A DNA stretch of 64,000 nt from Oxalicibacterium faecigallinarum (GTDB taxonomy: Bacteria > Pseudomonadota > Gammaproteobacteria > Burkholderiales > Burkholderiaceae_D). The stretch is taken from positions 124,001-188,000 of the forward strand of contig NZ_BMDI01000003.1 of assembly GCF_014635705.1 (NCBI RefSeq), read 5' to 3'. This document shows, one piece after another, positions 8,790 through 17,546 of the stretch. The position numbers and the translations under genes are program-made. The notes under the pieces are model-generated. The model did no database searches. It saw nothing but the letters and a program-made list of their open reading frames with translations, and had not been told where the DNA came from. Positions within the stretch are counted from its first letter, which is position 1; the number at the start of each line of letters is the position of its first letter.

Positions 8790-9839
8790 ATGATTAAAGT
8801 TGGCATCGTCGGTGGTACGGGTTATACGGGCGTAGAGTTGCTGCGTTTGCTGGCAACGCACTCTGATGTGGAGCTCACCGCGATTACCTCCCGTAAAGAA
8901 GACGGTATGCCGGTATCGGAAATGTTTCCGTCACTGCGCGGTCGCGTTGATATTGCCTTTTCTTCTCCCGACAAAGCCAGACTGACGGAATGTGATGTCG
9001 TCTTCTTTGCAACGCCACACGGTGTCGCGATGGCCCAGGCAGCAGAATTGCTGGCTGCTGGCGTCAAGGTGATCGATCTTGCAGCAGATTTTCGTTTGCA
9101 GGACATTGCTTCGTTCGAGAAGTGGTACAAGATGCCGCATGGCTGCCCGGATCTGCTCAAGGAGGCTGCATACGGTTTGGTCGAGTTGAATCGTGACGCG
9201 ATTCGTAGTGCCAAGATTGTCGGTAATCCGGGTTGCTATCCCACCACCATGCAGCTTGGTTTTGCGCCGTTGCTGAAAGCAGGCGTGATTGACGCGGGGC
9301 ATCTGATTGCCGACTGCAAATCCGGCGTGTCTGGCGCGGGGCGCAAGGCGGAAGTGGCAACCTTGTTTTCGGAGGCAGGTGATAACTTCAAGGCATATGG
9401 TGTGTCTGGTCATCGCCACTCGCCGGAAACACTGGAACGCCTGTCCTTGTTGACCAAGGAGAAGGTCGGTCTGATTTTCACGCCGCATCTGACGCCGATG
9501 ATCCGCGGTATGCATTCAACCTTGTATGCGCGCCTGACCAAGGAGATCGATAACGCCGCTTTGCAAAAACTGTTTGAAGATGCGTATGCCAATGAGCCGT
9601 TTGTTGATGTCATGCCATTTGGCTCGCATCCGGAGACACGTTCGACGCGTGCCTCCAACATGTTGCGCATTGCGCTGCATCGTCCTACGGAAAATGGGAC
9701 TGCGGGTGATACCGTCATTGTGCTGGTCGTACAGGACAATCTGGTCAAGGGCGCATCAGGCCAGGCTGTGCAATGCATGAATTTGATGTTTGGATTAAGC
9801 GAGACAACCGGCTTGCTGCACGTGCCTGTGCTGCCTTGA
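8790..9839 (+). CDS. argC: N-acetyl-gamma-glutamyl-phosphate reductase
   Basis: This 349-residue enzyme performs the NADPH-dependent third step of arginine synthesis. The Rossmann motif [17 protein letters not shown] is at 5-21, and the catalytic Cys149 lies in [10 protein letters not shown]-terminal HRHSPE segment and the overall length place it in the long ArgC type 1 family. An AGGAAT ribosome site precedes the ATG. It is followed 12 nt later by the coiled-coil membrane protein gene, so the genes may be co-transcribed, though without functional connection. Confidence 0.97.
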   Translation: MIKVGIVGGTGYTGVELLRLLATHSDVELTAITSRKEDGMPVSEMFPSLRGRVDIAFSSPDKARLTECDVVFFATPHGVAMAQAAELLAAGVKVIDLAADFRLQDIASFEKWYKMPHGCPDLLKEAAYGLVELNRDAIRSAKIVGNPGCYPTTMQLGFAPLLKAGVIDAGHLIADCKSGVSGAGRKAEVATLFSEAGDNFKAYGVSGHRHSPETLERLSLLTKEKVGLIFTPHLTPMIRGMHSTLYARLTKEIDNAALQKLFEDAYANEPFVDVMPFGSHPETRSTRASNMLRIALHRPTENGTAGDTVIVLVVQDNLVKGASGQAVQCMNLMFGLSETTGLLHVPVLP

Positions 9840-9851
9840 TCGTTATCGCCA

Positions 9852-10607
9852 GTGAGCACACCTAAGCCGGTTTTCAAATCACTGCAGCGCAAGCTGTGGT
9901 TACGTCGTTGGTCTGTTTCCGCGCCCAAGATGACGATCAAGAGCCAGTTGCCGTGGCCCTTGCGAGCCGTGTTTCTGGCAATCGTTCTAGGATTGGGGGC
10001 GGCTGTTGCCATGTGGGCATACGAGGCGGGACGCAGTTTCACCGGATTCGGGAGCGGGCCCAGCGTGGAGCAGTTCTCTTCGGTGCAAACGCAGCTGTTG
10101 CAGGTAAACAAGGAGCGCGATGAGTATCGCGCGACGGTCAATGCGGCAGAAAGTCAGCTGAACATCGAGAAATCGCTGCAGGCCCAACTGGTGGCGCAGA
10201 TCAAATCGCTGGAAGCGCAGAACATCAAGCTGAAGGAAGATCTGGCTTTTTTTGAAAGTGTCTTGCCAACGGAGGCTGGCGCACAGGGCATTTCTATTCG
10301 CCGTATGAAGGCGGAAATGGAAGATCCTGCGCATCTGCGTTATCGCCTGCTGCTCATGCAGGGCGGCAAGACCGTACAGGATTTCAATGGGAATTATCAG
10401 TTGATTCTCAATGTCGTCCAGAACGGCAAAAGTGCTATGATCACTTTCCCCAAGGCCGAGGCGGCAGCCGATTATCGCTTGTCATTCCGGCATTATCAGC
10501 GTGTGGAAGGTGTGCTGGATGTGCCTGCCAATACCGTGGTCAAGTCGGTACTGATCAAGGTGCTGGAGCGAGGTGCAGTGCGCGCGCAACAGTCTGAAAA
10601 CTTGTAA
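9852..10607 (+). CDS. Membrane-anchored coiled-coil protein (DUF6776-like)
   Basis: This 251-residue protein starts at GTG 9852. A basic N-terminus is followed by one transmembrane segment (about 38-57, AVFLAIVLGLGAAVAMWAY), a coiled coil rich in Gln/Glu/Leu (about 75-137), then a globular beta-rich C-terminal domain of about 100 residues. The topology suggests an inner-membrane anchor with a periplasmic domain. It sits 9 bp upstream of a bactofilin gene, an arrangement that suggests a shared role in cell-envelope or shape organisation; this is inference only. The DUF assignment is from recall. Confidence 0.78.
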   Translation: MSTPKPVFKSLQRKLWLRRWSVSAPKMTIKSQLPWPLRAVFLAIVLGLGAAVAMWAYEAGRSFTGFGSGPSVEQFSSVQTQLLQVNKERDEYRATVNAAESQLNIEKSLQAQLVAQIKSLEAQNIKLKEDLAFFESVLPTEAGAQGISIRRMKAEMEDPAHLRYRLLLMQGGKTVQDFNGNYQLILNVVQNGKSAMITFPKAEAAADYRLSFRHYQRVEGVLDVPANTVVKSVLIKVLERGAVRAQQSENL

Positions 10608-10616
10608 GGAGTCATC

Positions 10617-11021
10617 ATGTTCAGCAAGAAATCCAAAAGCACCATCGACAGCCTGATCGGCAGTGCAACCACGGTTACCGGCGATGTACGCTTCAAGGGT
10701 GGTTTGCGTATCGATGGCTGCGTCAAGGGTGATGTGATTGCTGAAGAGAATGAAATCAGCATGCTGGTCATTTCCGAACATGCGCGCGTGGAAGGCGAGG
10801 TGCGTGTGGCGCACTTGTTGGTCAACGGCGAGATTTTTGGCCCCGTCTATTCGTCGGAACTGCTTGAATTGCAGCCAAAAGCCCGCATAACGGGTGATGT
10901 GTATTACAAAGCGCTGGAAATGCATGGCGGTGCCGTGGTTTCCGGCAAACTGACGCACGATGTTGCCCAAACGCCATTGCTTACCTTGGCCAAAACCGCT
11001 GTGGCAGCAAACAACACGTGA
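10617..11021 (+). CDS. Bactofilin (polymer-forming cytoskeletal protein)
   Basis: This 134-residue protein has the right-handed beta-helix repeat pattern of bactofilins: G-x-I/V-x-G-D/E-V-x turns such as VTGDVRFKGGLRIDG, CVKGDVIAEE, ARVEGEVRVAHLLVNGEIFG and ARITGDVYYKALEMHGGAVVSG. Bactofilins polymerise without nucleotide into filaments that scaffold envelope enzymes. An AAGGAG ribosome site lies 7 nt from the ATG. It follows the anchored coiled-coil gene by 9 bp, which hints at a membrane partner, and precedes erpA. Confidence 0.93.
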   Translation: MFSKKSKSTIDSLIGSATTVTGDVRFKGGLRIDGCVKGDVIAEENEISMLVISEHARVEGEVRVAHLLVNGEIFGPVYSSELLELQPKARITGDVYYKALEMHGGAVVSGKLTHDVAQTPLLTLAKTAVAANNT

Positions 11022-11036
11022 AATCGTCGTAAGGTC

Positions 11037-11042
11037 TATAAT
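11037..11042 (+). promoter_or_regulatory. Candidate -10 element of erpA
   Basis: A perfect TATAAT lies 30 nt before the erpA ATG, with no good -35 at the usual spacing. It would give erpA its own transcript inside the otherwise co-directional cluster. Confidence 0.4.
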
Positions 11043-11072
11043 TGACGTACCGTTTTCCAGCAGGAGTCTGAA

Positions 11073-11423
11073 ATGAATGCAATTACCGATATGCCAGCAC
11101 CGATCAACTTCAGCGATAGCGCTGCAGCTAAAGTGGCAGAGCTGATCGAAGAAGAAGGTAACCCGGATCTGAAACTGCGCGTGTTCGTGCAGGGCGGTGG
11201 TTGCTCGGGCTTCCAGTATGGGTTCACCTTTGATGAAATCACCAACGAAGACGACACTACCATGACCAAGAATGGCGTCCAGTTGTTGATCGACTCCATG
11301 AGCTACCAGTATCTGGTTGGCGCAGAAATCGATTACAAGGATGATCTGGAAGGTGCGCAGTTCGTGATTAAAAATCCGAACGCCACGACCACGTGCGGTT
11401 GCGGTTCTTCGTTCTCCGCGTAA
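11073..11423 (+). CDS. erpA: Iron-sulfur cluster insertion protein ErpA
   Basis: This 116-residue A-type Fe-S carrier has the three conserved cysteines C44 ([11 protein letters not shown]), C108 and C110 ([11 protein letters not shown]). It passes [4Fe-4S] clusters to targets such as IspG. The length and the acidic N-terminal region fit ErpA rather than IscA. A CAGGAG ribosome site precedes the ATG. The gene ends just before a strong bidirectional terminator shared with anmK. Confidence 0.95.
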   Translation: MNAITDMPAPINFSDSAAAKVAELIEEEGNPDLKLRVFVQGGGCSGFQYGFTFDEITNEDDTTMTKNGVQLLIDSMSYQYLVGAEIDYKDDLEGAQFVIKNPNATTTCGCGSSFSA

Positions 11424-11440
11424 TTCTGTTTCTGCAATAG

Positions 11441-11468
11441 AAAAGCGCAGCTTCGGCTGCGCTTTTTT
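11441..11468. terminator. Bidirectional terminator between erpA and anmK
   Basis: Perfect 11-bp arms (11441-11451 and 11456-11466, core AGCGCAGC/GCTGCGCT) around a TTCG tetraloop, with T6 after on the plus strand and a T4 on the minus strand. Confidence 0.92.
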
Positions 11469-11488
11469 ATTTTTATACGGCGTTTCTA

Positions 11489-12631
11489 TTACGCTGGATA
11501 AAGAGCGCCGAGTATGCGCAAACCTTCTGCGCCCGTTACGGCAGGCAGGTTGGCGGGTTCTTTGGTATCAAAGCGCTGTGCCAGCCAGGCAAACGCAAGG
11601 GCTTCAATCTGATTCGGCGCAACGCCGAGCGTTGCAGTAGAACTCACCACGATATCCGCGCGATGCAGTTTCAGCGAAAAGTGAATCAGCGTCATCAGAT
11701 AGGCGTTCAGCGCCCCGCCACCACACACATACACCGCTTTCGTATCCGGCGCATGCTGACGGATCGCATCTGCGATCGATGTTGCACTAAACACGGTCAA
11801 TGTCGCCTGGACATCTGCGCTGGCCACATCCGGAAACTGCGTTAGTTTGTCGGCCAGCCATGCAGGATTGAACAAGTCACGGCCAGTACTTTTTGGCGGT
11901 GGTGCCGACAGAAATGCCTCTTCACGCAACGCGGCCAGCAGCGCCGGATGCACTTTACCGGTCTTGGCCCATTCCCCGCCTGCATCGTACGGTTGTCCAT
12001 TGTGCTGGCTGATCCATGCGTCCAGCAAAACATTGCCTGGGCCGGTATCAAAGCCAATGACCGGCTTGGTCAGCTTGCTTGGCAGGATGCTGATATTGGC
12101 AATACCACCAATGTTAACGACAACGCGATCTTCTTCCTGGCTGGCAAACAACGCATGATGAAATGCCGGAACCAGTGGCGCGCCCTGGCCGCCTGCGGCA
12201 ATGTCGCGGCTACGGAAATCCGCAATCACGTCAATGCCGGTTTTTTCCGCAAGCAGGGCCGGATTGTTGATCTGTCGTGTGTAGCCGAGATCGGGGCGAT
12301 GACGAACGGTTTGTCCGTGTACGCCAATTGATTCGATGCGATCGGCATCAACGCCCGCCTGTTGCAGCAAGGTCGCCACGCATGCAGCGTAGTACTCGAC
12401 AAGCTGATTGGCCGCGAGCGATTCACGGTGAATTTCATCCGGTCCGCTGGTCTGCAAGGCGAGTAATTCGGCGCGCAGGGAATCAGGAAAGGGGATATAG
12501 GCAGACGCGAGCGTCTCTTGCAGCGCGCCAGTCTTGTCGGCAAAAGAAGCCAAAGTGCCGTCGACGCCATCCAGGCTGGTGCCGGACATCAGGCCGATGT
12601 AGAGGGAGTTGCCAGAATCGAAAGAGGACAT
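11489..12631 (-). CDS. anmK: Anhydro-N-acetylmuramic acid kinase
   Basis: This 380-residue sugar kinase of the ASKHA fold recycles cell-wall anhydroMurNAc to MurNAc-6-phosphate. Motifs seen are the phosphate-1 loop YIGLMSGTSLDGVDG (about 11-25), GVHGQTVRHRP, FDTGPGNVLLDAW and CGGGALN. Its start codon lies directly against the T-run of the hairpin that ends the upstream M23 peptidase gene, and no Shine-Dalgarno sequence is seen between them, so its leader is unusual (see findings). Its peptidoglycan recycling role matches its envelope-hydrolase neighbour. Confidence 0.95.
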   Translation of the reverse strand: MSSFDSGNSLYIGLMSGTSLDGVDGTLASFADKTGALQETLASAYIPFPDSLRAELLALQTSGPDEIHRESLAANQLVEYYAACVATLLQQAGVDADRIESIGVHGQTVRHRPDLGYTRQINNPALLAEKTGIDVIADFRSRDIAAGGQGAPLVPAFHHALFASQEEDRVVVNIGGIANISILPSKLTKPVIGFDTGPGNVLLDAWISQHNGQPYDAGGEWAKTGKVHPALLAALREEAFLSAPPPKSTGRDLFNPAWLADKLTQFPDVASADVQATLTVFSATSIADAIRQHAPDTKAVYVCGGGALNAYLMTLIHFSLKLHRADIVVSSTATLGVAPNQIEALAFAWLAQRFDTKEPANLPAVTGAEGLRILGALYPA

Positions 12632-12688
12632 AAAAAAACCGTTTGTCTAGATGCAAGGATTGTAAAGCACTCCTTGCCAGACAAACGG
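12632..12688 (-). terminator. Terminator of the M23 peptidase gene, abutting the anmK start
   Basis: A two-part stem, CCGTTTGTCT/AGACAAACGG (12639-12648 and 12679-12688) and GCAAGGA/TCCTTGC (12653-12659 and 12671-12677). On the minus strand it is followed by seven T that run straight into the anmK ATG. Confidence 0.85.
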
Positions 12689-12729
12689 CTTTCGCTACAG
12701 TTCAATTGCAGCATGTACGATGCTGCTGC

Positions 12730-14094
12730 TTAACGTGACGCGATACGGGTATTGCTGCTTTCCGGTGTCAACAGCGTGAAGCGATGCTGCATGGCGGTCG
12801 CGACTTTGCGGAACTCCTTCATCTGCGCGACGTTCAGTGGCTGCGCGTTTGGAATATTGATCGACATCGGATCACGTGCTTCGTTGTTGACACGGAACTC
12901 GTAATGCAGATGCGGGCCGGTTGCCCAGCCGGTCGAGCCGACGTAACCGATCAACTGTCCCTGACTGACTTTCATGCCCTTGCGCAGGCCTTTGGCAAAG
13001 CCATTCATGTGGGCGTATAGCGTCGAATAGTTGTTCCAGTGCTTGATCGTCACCACGTTGCCGTAACCACGCTGGGTGCCGACAAAGTCGATCACGCCAT
13101 CGCCGGACGCACGAATCGGTGTGCCGGTTGCCGCAGCGAAGTCCACGCCCTTGTGTGCTTTCCACTGACCGGAAATCGGATGTTTTCGCATCGAAAAGCC
13201 GGAAGAAATACGGCTGAATTCGAGTGGCGATTTGAGGAACGCCTTTTTCAGCGACTTGCCATCAAAGCTGTAATAGCCGCCGCTTTTCGACGACTCTTCA
13301 AACCATACCGACTGGTAGACCGAAGGGCCGTTCATGAATTCGCCCGCCAGTACGCGACCGGAGGAGATGTATTCGCCGTTCTGCCAGTAGGTTTCGTATA
13401 CGACGTTGAAGCGGTCGCCGCGACGCAGGTCGGAGCCGAAATCGATATTGGTCGAGAACATGTCAACGATCTGGAGCGCAACATTGTCAGGAATTTGCGC
13501 CTGATCGGTCGCAGCAAACAGGGATGAGCGGATGATGCCCGAGCGCATTTCAATGCGCTTTTCCAGATTGCCTGCAGTTTGTACCGACTTGAAGCCATCG
13601 CCTTCGCGTTTGATGACCAGATTGCTGATCGGCTCATCACGACCTTGCGAAACCAGTGTGGTCAGGCGCTCCAGCTCGCCATCCGCCGTCACTTCGGCTT
13701 GTACGCGTTTGCCTGCCTTCAGTTGCATCATGTTGCGGGCAACAGGATCATTGCGGATGAAGGCTGCTGCAGCGTCATCATCGATACCAAGGCGCTGCAG
13801 CAACGTACCCAGCGTGTCGCCCGAGCGTACGCGCTCCTCGGTAATGAATTTTTGTTGCTGCTCTTCCAGCGCGGCAATTTGCTCTGCCAGTTGCGGAAGT
13901 TCGAGTTCTTGCGAGATCGCGCGCACGGGCAGATCGTCGGCATCCGGTGCCATTGGGGCAACACCAGCGGCGCCAAAAGCGCACAGGGCCAGAAGCAATG
14001 CAGAAGCGGAAACGATGCGTGTTTTACGCGAAGAACCGAGAAGAAGATTTTTGCTGGCTGAGCTTGCGCTCAGGAATTTATTTAATGTGAACAT
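12730..14094 (-). CDS. M23-family envelope metallopeptidase with OapA/LysM-like region
   Basis: From the ATG at 14094 this is a 454-residue peptidoglycan peptidase or divisome-regulating protein. The N-terminal basic segment and membrane anchor are at about 29-50. A coiled-coil and LysM-like region (SGDTLGTLLQRLG) follow, then a C-terminal LytM domain with zinc ligands H314-x3-D318 (HKGVDF) and H395-x-H397 (HLHYEF). With all ligands present it is likely an active D,D-endopeptidase. The reading frame continues ten codons upstream to a TTG at 14124, which is less plausible. It diverges from tyrS. Confidence 0.92.
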   Translation of the reverse strand: MFTLNKFLSASSASKNLLLGSSRKTRIVSASALLLALCAFGAAGVAPMAPDADDLPVRAISQELELPQLAEQIAALEEQQQKFITEERVRSGDTLGTLLQRLGIDDDAAAAFIRNDPVARNMMQLKAGKRVQAEVTADGELERLTTLVSQGRDEPISNLVIKREGDGFKSVQTAGNLEKRIEMRSGIIRSSLFAATDQAQIPDNVALQIVDMFSTNIDFGSDLRRGDRFNVVYETYWQNGEYISSGRVLAGEFMNGPSVYQSVWFEESSKSGGYYSFDGKSLKKAFLKSPLEFSRISSGFSMRKHPISGQWKAHKGVDFAAATGTPIRASGDGVIDFVGTQRGYGNVVTIKHWNNYSTLYAHMNGFAKGLRKGMKVSQGQLIGYVGSTGWATGPHLHYEFRVNNEARDPMSINIPNAQPLNVAQMKEFRKVATAMQHRFTLLTPESSNTRIASR

Positions 14095-14249
14095 GCAATA
14101 AGTTAAAATCAGCCGCTTGTTCAAGTGCTTTTATTGTTGCTTTTGTCGGTTTTGCGAACGGCAAGGTTAAAAGGCGCTGAAATAAAATTCAACGGGCATT
14201 GTACCGATTTCTTCTTTTCCTACATCCCTTTCTTACAATTTTCTTCGAC

Positions 14250-15494
14250 ATGAACGTTTCACCTACAAATCAGGCTGCTTCTGTGTTGCCTCTGTCCGAT
14301 GCTGTCCAAGAGGCCCTGACGGTCACGAAACGCGGTGTTGACGAACTGCTAATTGAATCCGAATTTGCCCAGAAACTGGCGCGTGCCGAACAGACCGGCA
14401 AACCGCTGCGCATCAAGCTTGGGCTGGACCCGACGGCACCTGATCTGCATCTGGGTCACACGGTCGTTTTGAACAAAATGCGTCAGCTGCAAGATCTGGG
14501 CCATCAGGTCATCTTCCTGATCGGTGATTTCACCTCGATGATCGGTGACCCGTCTGGCCGCAACATCACGCGTCCGCCGCTGACCCGCGAGCAAATTGAA
14601 GAAAACGCCAAGACCTACTTCCAGCAGGCCAGCCTGGTACTGGATCCGGCCAAGACCGAAATTCGCTACAACTCCGAATGGTGCGATCCGCTGGGTGCAC
14701 GCGGCATGATCGAACTGTCGGCCAAGTACACCGTTGCACGTATTCTGGAGCGTGAAGACTTCACCAAGCGCTTCCAGTCCAACACGCCGATTTCGTTGCA
14801 TGAGTTCCTGTATCCGCTGATGCAGGGCTACGATTCGGTCGCGTTGAAATCCGATCTGGAGCTCGGCGGCACCGATCAGAAATTCAATCTGCTGGTTGGT
14901 CGCGAATTGCAAAAGAGTTATGGTCAGGAGCAGCAATGCATTCTGACGATGCCATTGCTGGAAGGTCTGGACGGCGTCGAGAAGATGTCCAAGTCCAAGG
15001 GTAACTACATCGGCATCACGGAGCCGGGCAATACCATGTTTGCCAAGTTGATGAGCATTTCCGACGTCATGATGTGGCGCTACTACGAACTGCTGTCATT
15101 CCGTTCGCTGGGCGAGATTGCGCAGTTCCGCAAGGAAGTCGAAGAAGGCCGCAACCCGCGTGACATCAAGGTCCTGCTGGGGCAGGAGATTGTCGAGCGC
15201 TTTCATTCGCGTCAGGCGGCAGAAGATGCGCTGGCAGATTTCGTCAATCGTTCCAAGGGCGGTATTCCGGATGACATTCCTGAAGTCGCCTTGTCTGGCG
15301 CGCCGTTGGGGATTGGCCAATTGCTCAAGCAAGCCAATCTGTGTGCATCGACCTCCGAAGCACTGCGCATGGTGGAGCAAGGCGGTGTGCGTATCGATGG
15401 TGCAGTCATCAGCGATAAAGCGCTCAAGGTTGAGGCGGGCACATCGGTGGTGCAGGTCGGCAAGCGCAAGTTTGCACGAGTGACATTGTCCTGA
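14250..15494 (+). CDS. tyrS: Tyrosyl-tRNA synthetase
   Basis: This 414-residue class I synthetase has HLGH at 67-70 (HIGH motif) and KMSKS at 245-249, with a C-terminal S4 RNA-binding domain (about 350-414). The sequence fits the TyrRS form that carries KMSKS rather than KFGKT. The ATG at 14250 was chosen; an upstream in-frame TTG (14199) would add a hydrophobic extension not expected for the family. It diverges from the M23 gene and is followed by dtd, which also polices tRNA-Tyr charging. Confidence 0.97.
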   Translation: MNVSPTNQAASVLPLSDAVQEALTVTKRGVDELLIESEFAQKLARAEQTGKPLRIKLGLDPTAPDLHLGHTVVLNKMRQLQDLGHQVIFLIGDFTSMIGDPSGRNITRPPLTREQIEENAKTYFQQASLVLDPAKTEIRYNSEWCDPLGARGMIELSAKYTVARILEREDFTKRFQSNTPISLHEFLYPLMQGYDSVALKSDLELGGTDQKFNLLVGRELQKSYGQEQQCILTMPLLEGLDGVEKMSKSKGNYIGITEPGNTMFAKLMSISDVMMWRYYELLSFRSLGEIAQFRKEVEEGRNPRDIKVLLGQEIVERFHSRQAAEDALADFVNRSKGGIPDDIPEVALSGAPLGIGQLLKQANLCASTSEALRMVEQGGVRIDGAVISDKALKVEAGTSVVQVGKRKFARVTLS

Positions 15495-15525
15495 TGACGA
15501 TGGTTGGCAGCGTTCGGTCATCCTC

Positions 15526-15987
15526 ATGATCGCCTTGCTACAGCGCGTGACGCATGCCAGCGTCGTTGTAGATGGCACAACGATTGGCGCGATCAACAGA
15601 GGCCTGATGGTGCTGGTTTGTGCCGAGCGTGGCGATACCGAACGCGAGGCGGATGCATTGCTCAAGAAGTTGCTGAGCTACCGTGTGTTTCCCGATGCGG
15701 TGGGGAAGATGAATCTGAGTGTGGCGGATATCGGTGGTGGTGTATTGCTGGTGCCGCAGTTCACGCTGGCAGCCGATACGCGCTCCGGCACGCGGCCTTC
15801 TTTTACGCCGGCCGCTGCACCAGATGTGGCGCGCGGATTGTTTGCCAGTCTTGCCGATCAGGCACGTACGCAACATGCCGATGTGGCAACAGGGCAGTTT
15901 GGTGCGGACATGCAGGTGTCATTGACCAATGATGGGCCGGTGACTTTCTGGCTGCAGGTTAAACCCCAGTCAGGCGCGGGCGCTTGA
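15526..15987 (+). CDS. dtd: D-aminoacyl-tRNA deacylase
   Basis: This 153-residue enzyme hydrolyses D-Tyr and other D-aminoacyl-tRNAs. The N-terminal [13 protein letters not shown], the [10 protein letters not shown] segment and the NDGPVTF (GP cis-proline motif) are diagnostic. The usual SQF/T motif reads PQF here, which I believe is common in related betaproteobacteria. It follows tyrS by 31 bp, a fitting partnership since D-Tyr-tRNA is its classic substrate. Confidence 0.95.
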   Translation: MIALLQRVTHASVVVDGTTIGAINRGLMVLVCAERGDTEREADALLKKLLSYRVFPDAVGKMNLSVADIGGGVLLVPQFTLAADTRSGTRPSFTPAAAPDVARGLFASLADQARTQHADVATGQFGADMQVSLTNDGPVTFWLQVKPQSGAGA

Positions 15988-16049
15988 TCACGAACGTGAT
16001 GCCGTTAAAATGATCGGTATTGTAGGCAGACCAACCAGACGAGGATGAG

Positions 16050-16709
16050 ATGAAGCTGTGGAGTGATTCCTTTAAAGATGGTGAAGCGATTCCGGGCGAG
16101 TTTGCGTTTTGCGTCGCTGATCCGACCAATCATGTGGCGATGTCGGCCAACCGTAATCCGCATCTTGCATGGAGTGACGTACCGGCAGCCACCAGATCGC
16201 TTGCCATCATCGTGCATGATCCGGACGTGCCGTCGCGCGGCGATGATGTCAATCAGGAAGGCAAAACCGTGCCGGTCGACTTGCCGCGCGTCGATTTCTA
16301 TCACTGGACCTTGATCGATCTGCCGACGGACTTGCGCAATATCGCTGCCGGCAGTTTTGCGAATGGCATCACGCCGCGTGGCAAAAGCGGCCCGGCCATT
16401 TCGGATTCGCCGATTGCCAATGCACGCCACGGCATCAACGATTACACCGGCTGGTTTGCGCAAGACAAGGATATGTCCGGTAACTACTTCGGCTACGATG
16501 GCCCGTGCCCGCCATGGAACGATGCGATTGCGCATCGCTATGTCTTCACCGTGTATGCGCTCGATATCGAGCATGTCGCAGTGGATGGCAACTTCACCGG
16601 ACCAGATGTGCTGGCCGCCATCTCCGGTCATGTGCTGGCAGAAGCTTCACTGACAGGCTGGTATTCGCTCAATCCAGCTGTCGCCGCAACACCCACAGGA
16701 AAAGTGTGA
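16050..16709 (+). CDS. YbhB/YbcL-type PEBP-family protein
   Basis: This 219-residue protein of the phosphatidylethanolamine-binding/Raf-kinase-inhibitor-like family has the DPDVPSRGDD and GYDGPCPPWND motifs (the latter matching the ligand-pocket GPCPP sequence) and YVFTVYALD. No signal peptide is seen, so it is likely cytoplasmic. The bacterial function is not established. It overlaps the next gene by 3 nt (GTGA), showing translational coupling to the histidine phosphatase. Confidence 0.9.
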   Translation: MKLWSDSFKDGEAIPGEFAFCVADPTNHVAMSANRNPHLAWSDVPAATRSLAIIVHDPDVPSRGDDVNQEGKTVPVDLPRVDFYHWTLIDLPTDLRNIAAGSFANGITPRGKSGPAISDSPIANARHGINDYTGWFAQDKDMSGNYFGYDGPCPPWNDAIAHRYVFTVYALDIEHVAVDGNFTGPDVLAAISGHVLAEASLTGWYSLNPAVAATPTGKV

Positions 16710-17353
16710 CTGAACTGATTTTGATCCGCCACGGCGAAACCGACTGGAATGTCGAAAAGCGCTTGCAAGGCCACCATGACATCACCCTCAACGCCGAAGG
16801 CGAACGACAGGCGCGTGCGCTTGCGCAGCGCTTGAAGTGCGAATCGTTTGATGCGATTTATTCGAGCGATCTGCAGCGTGCGTATCTGACGGCGCAGGCG
16901 ATTGCGACTGCATGCGACAAGCCGATTCAGAAAGAGGCGGGTTTGCGTGAGCGCTGCTTCGGCATCTTTGAAGGTTTCCTGCATCCGGAACTGGCGCAAC
17001 GTTATCCGGACCATTACGCAGCGTTGCAGCGACGCGATGTCGATGCGCGTTATCCGCGGGGCGAGTTCGAATGCGAAACGCTGACCGAATTCAATGCGCG
17101 TTCGCTCGAGTGTGTTGCACGTATTGCAGCAAGTGGCCATCGGCGCGCGTTGCTGGTCACGCATGGTGGTGTGCTTGATTGCGTGTATCGCCGTGCAACC
17201 GGCATGGCGCTGAATCTGCCACGCTCGTTTGAAGTGCTCAACGCCAGTCTGAATCACGTCACCTGGGAAGATGATCAGGTGGTCATCCTGAAATGGGCGG
17301 ATATCGCTCATCTGGCGCAGGGCGCGCTGGATGAAATCGATCAGGCGCATTAA
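16706..17353 (+). CDS. Histidine phosphatase family protein (GpmB-like)
   Basis: This 215-residue protein starts at GTG 16706, overlapping the previous stop and preceded by AGGAAAA. A longer open frame begins at 16505 but lies inside the PEBP gene. It has the phosphohistidine motif LIRHGETDWN (R8-H9-G10), the SSDLQRAYLTAQ segment, the catalytic Glu region LRERCFGIFEG and the second histidine in VTHGGVLD. Such enzymes are phosphatases or cofactor-dependent mutases; the substrate is not evident, and annotation as phosphoglycerate mutase should be treated with caution. Confidence 0.9.
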   Translation: MTELILIRHGETDWNVEKRLQGHHDITLNAEGERQARALAQRLKCESFDAIYSSDLQRAYLTAQAIATACDKPIQKEAGLRERCFGIFEGFLHPELAQRYPDHYAALQRRDVDARYPRGEFECETLTEFNARSLECVARIAASGHRRALLVTHGGVLDCVYRRATGMALNLPRSFEVLNASLNHVTWEDDQVVILKWADIAHLAQGALDEIDQAH

Positions 17354-17402
17354 GGTCCGGTCCGTCTTTCCCTCACGGTAATCTGGGAATCAGCCAGACT
17401 TG

Positions 17403-17420
17403 ATCCGGCAACTGCCGGAT
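17403..17420 (+). repeat. Short perfect inverted repeat downstream of the phosphatase gene
   Basis: ATCCGGCA/TGCCGGAT (17403-17410 and 17413-17420) with a 2-nt centre, 50 bp after the stop. It lacks a T-run, so it may be a weak terminator or an operator ahead of dusB. Confidence 0.4.
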
Positions 17421-17546
17421 ATCCAGGATTCCTGTGTCATTCCTGCAATTTTTCGTGCGGAATCTTTGTTGGTTTGTCGTCTTTCTGCTGATCGCGCAAG
17501 CCTGAAGCGGCTAAAATAGCGGTTTCCCCCACTGTACTGCCGCACC

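Noticed and set aside
15526-15987. Inactive dtd because SQF is replaced by PQF
   Set aside because: The rest of the site, including the GP motif, is intact and I believe the change is common in related betaproteobacteria.
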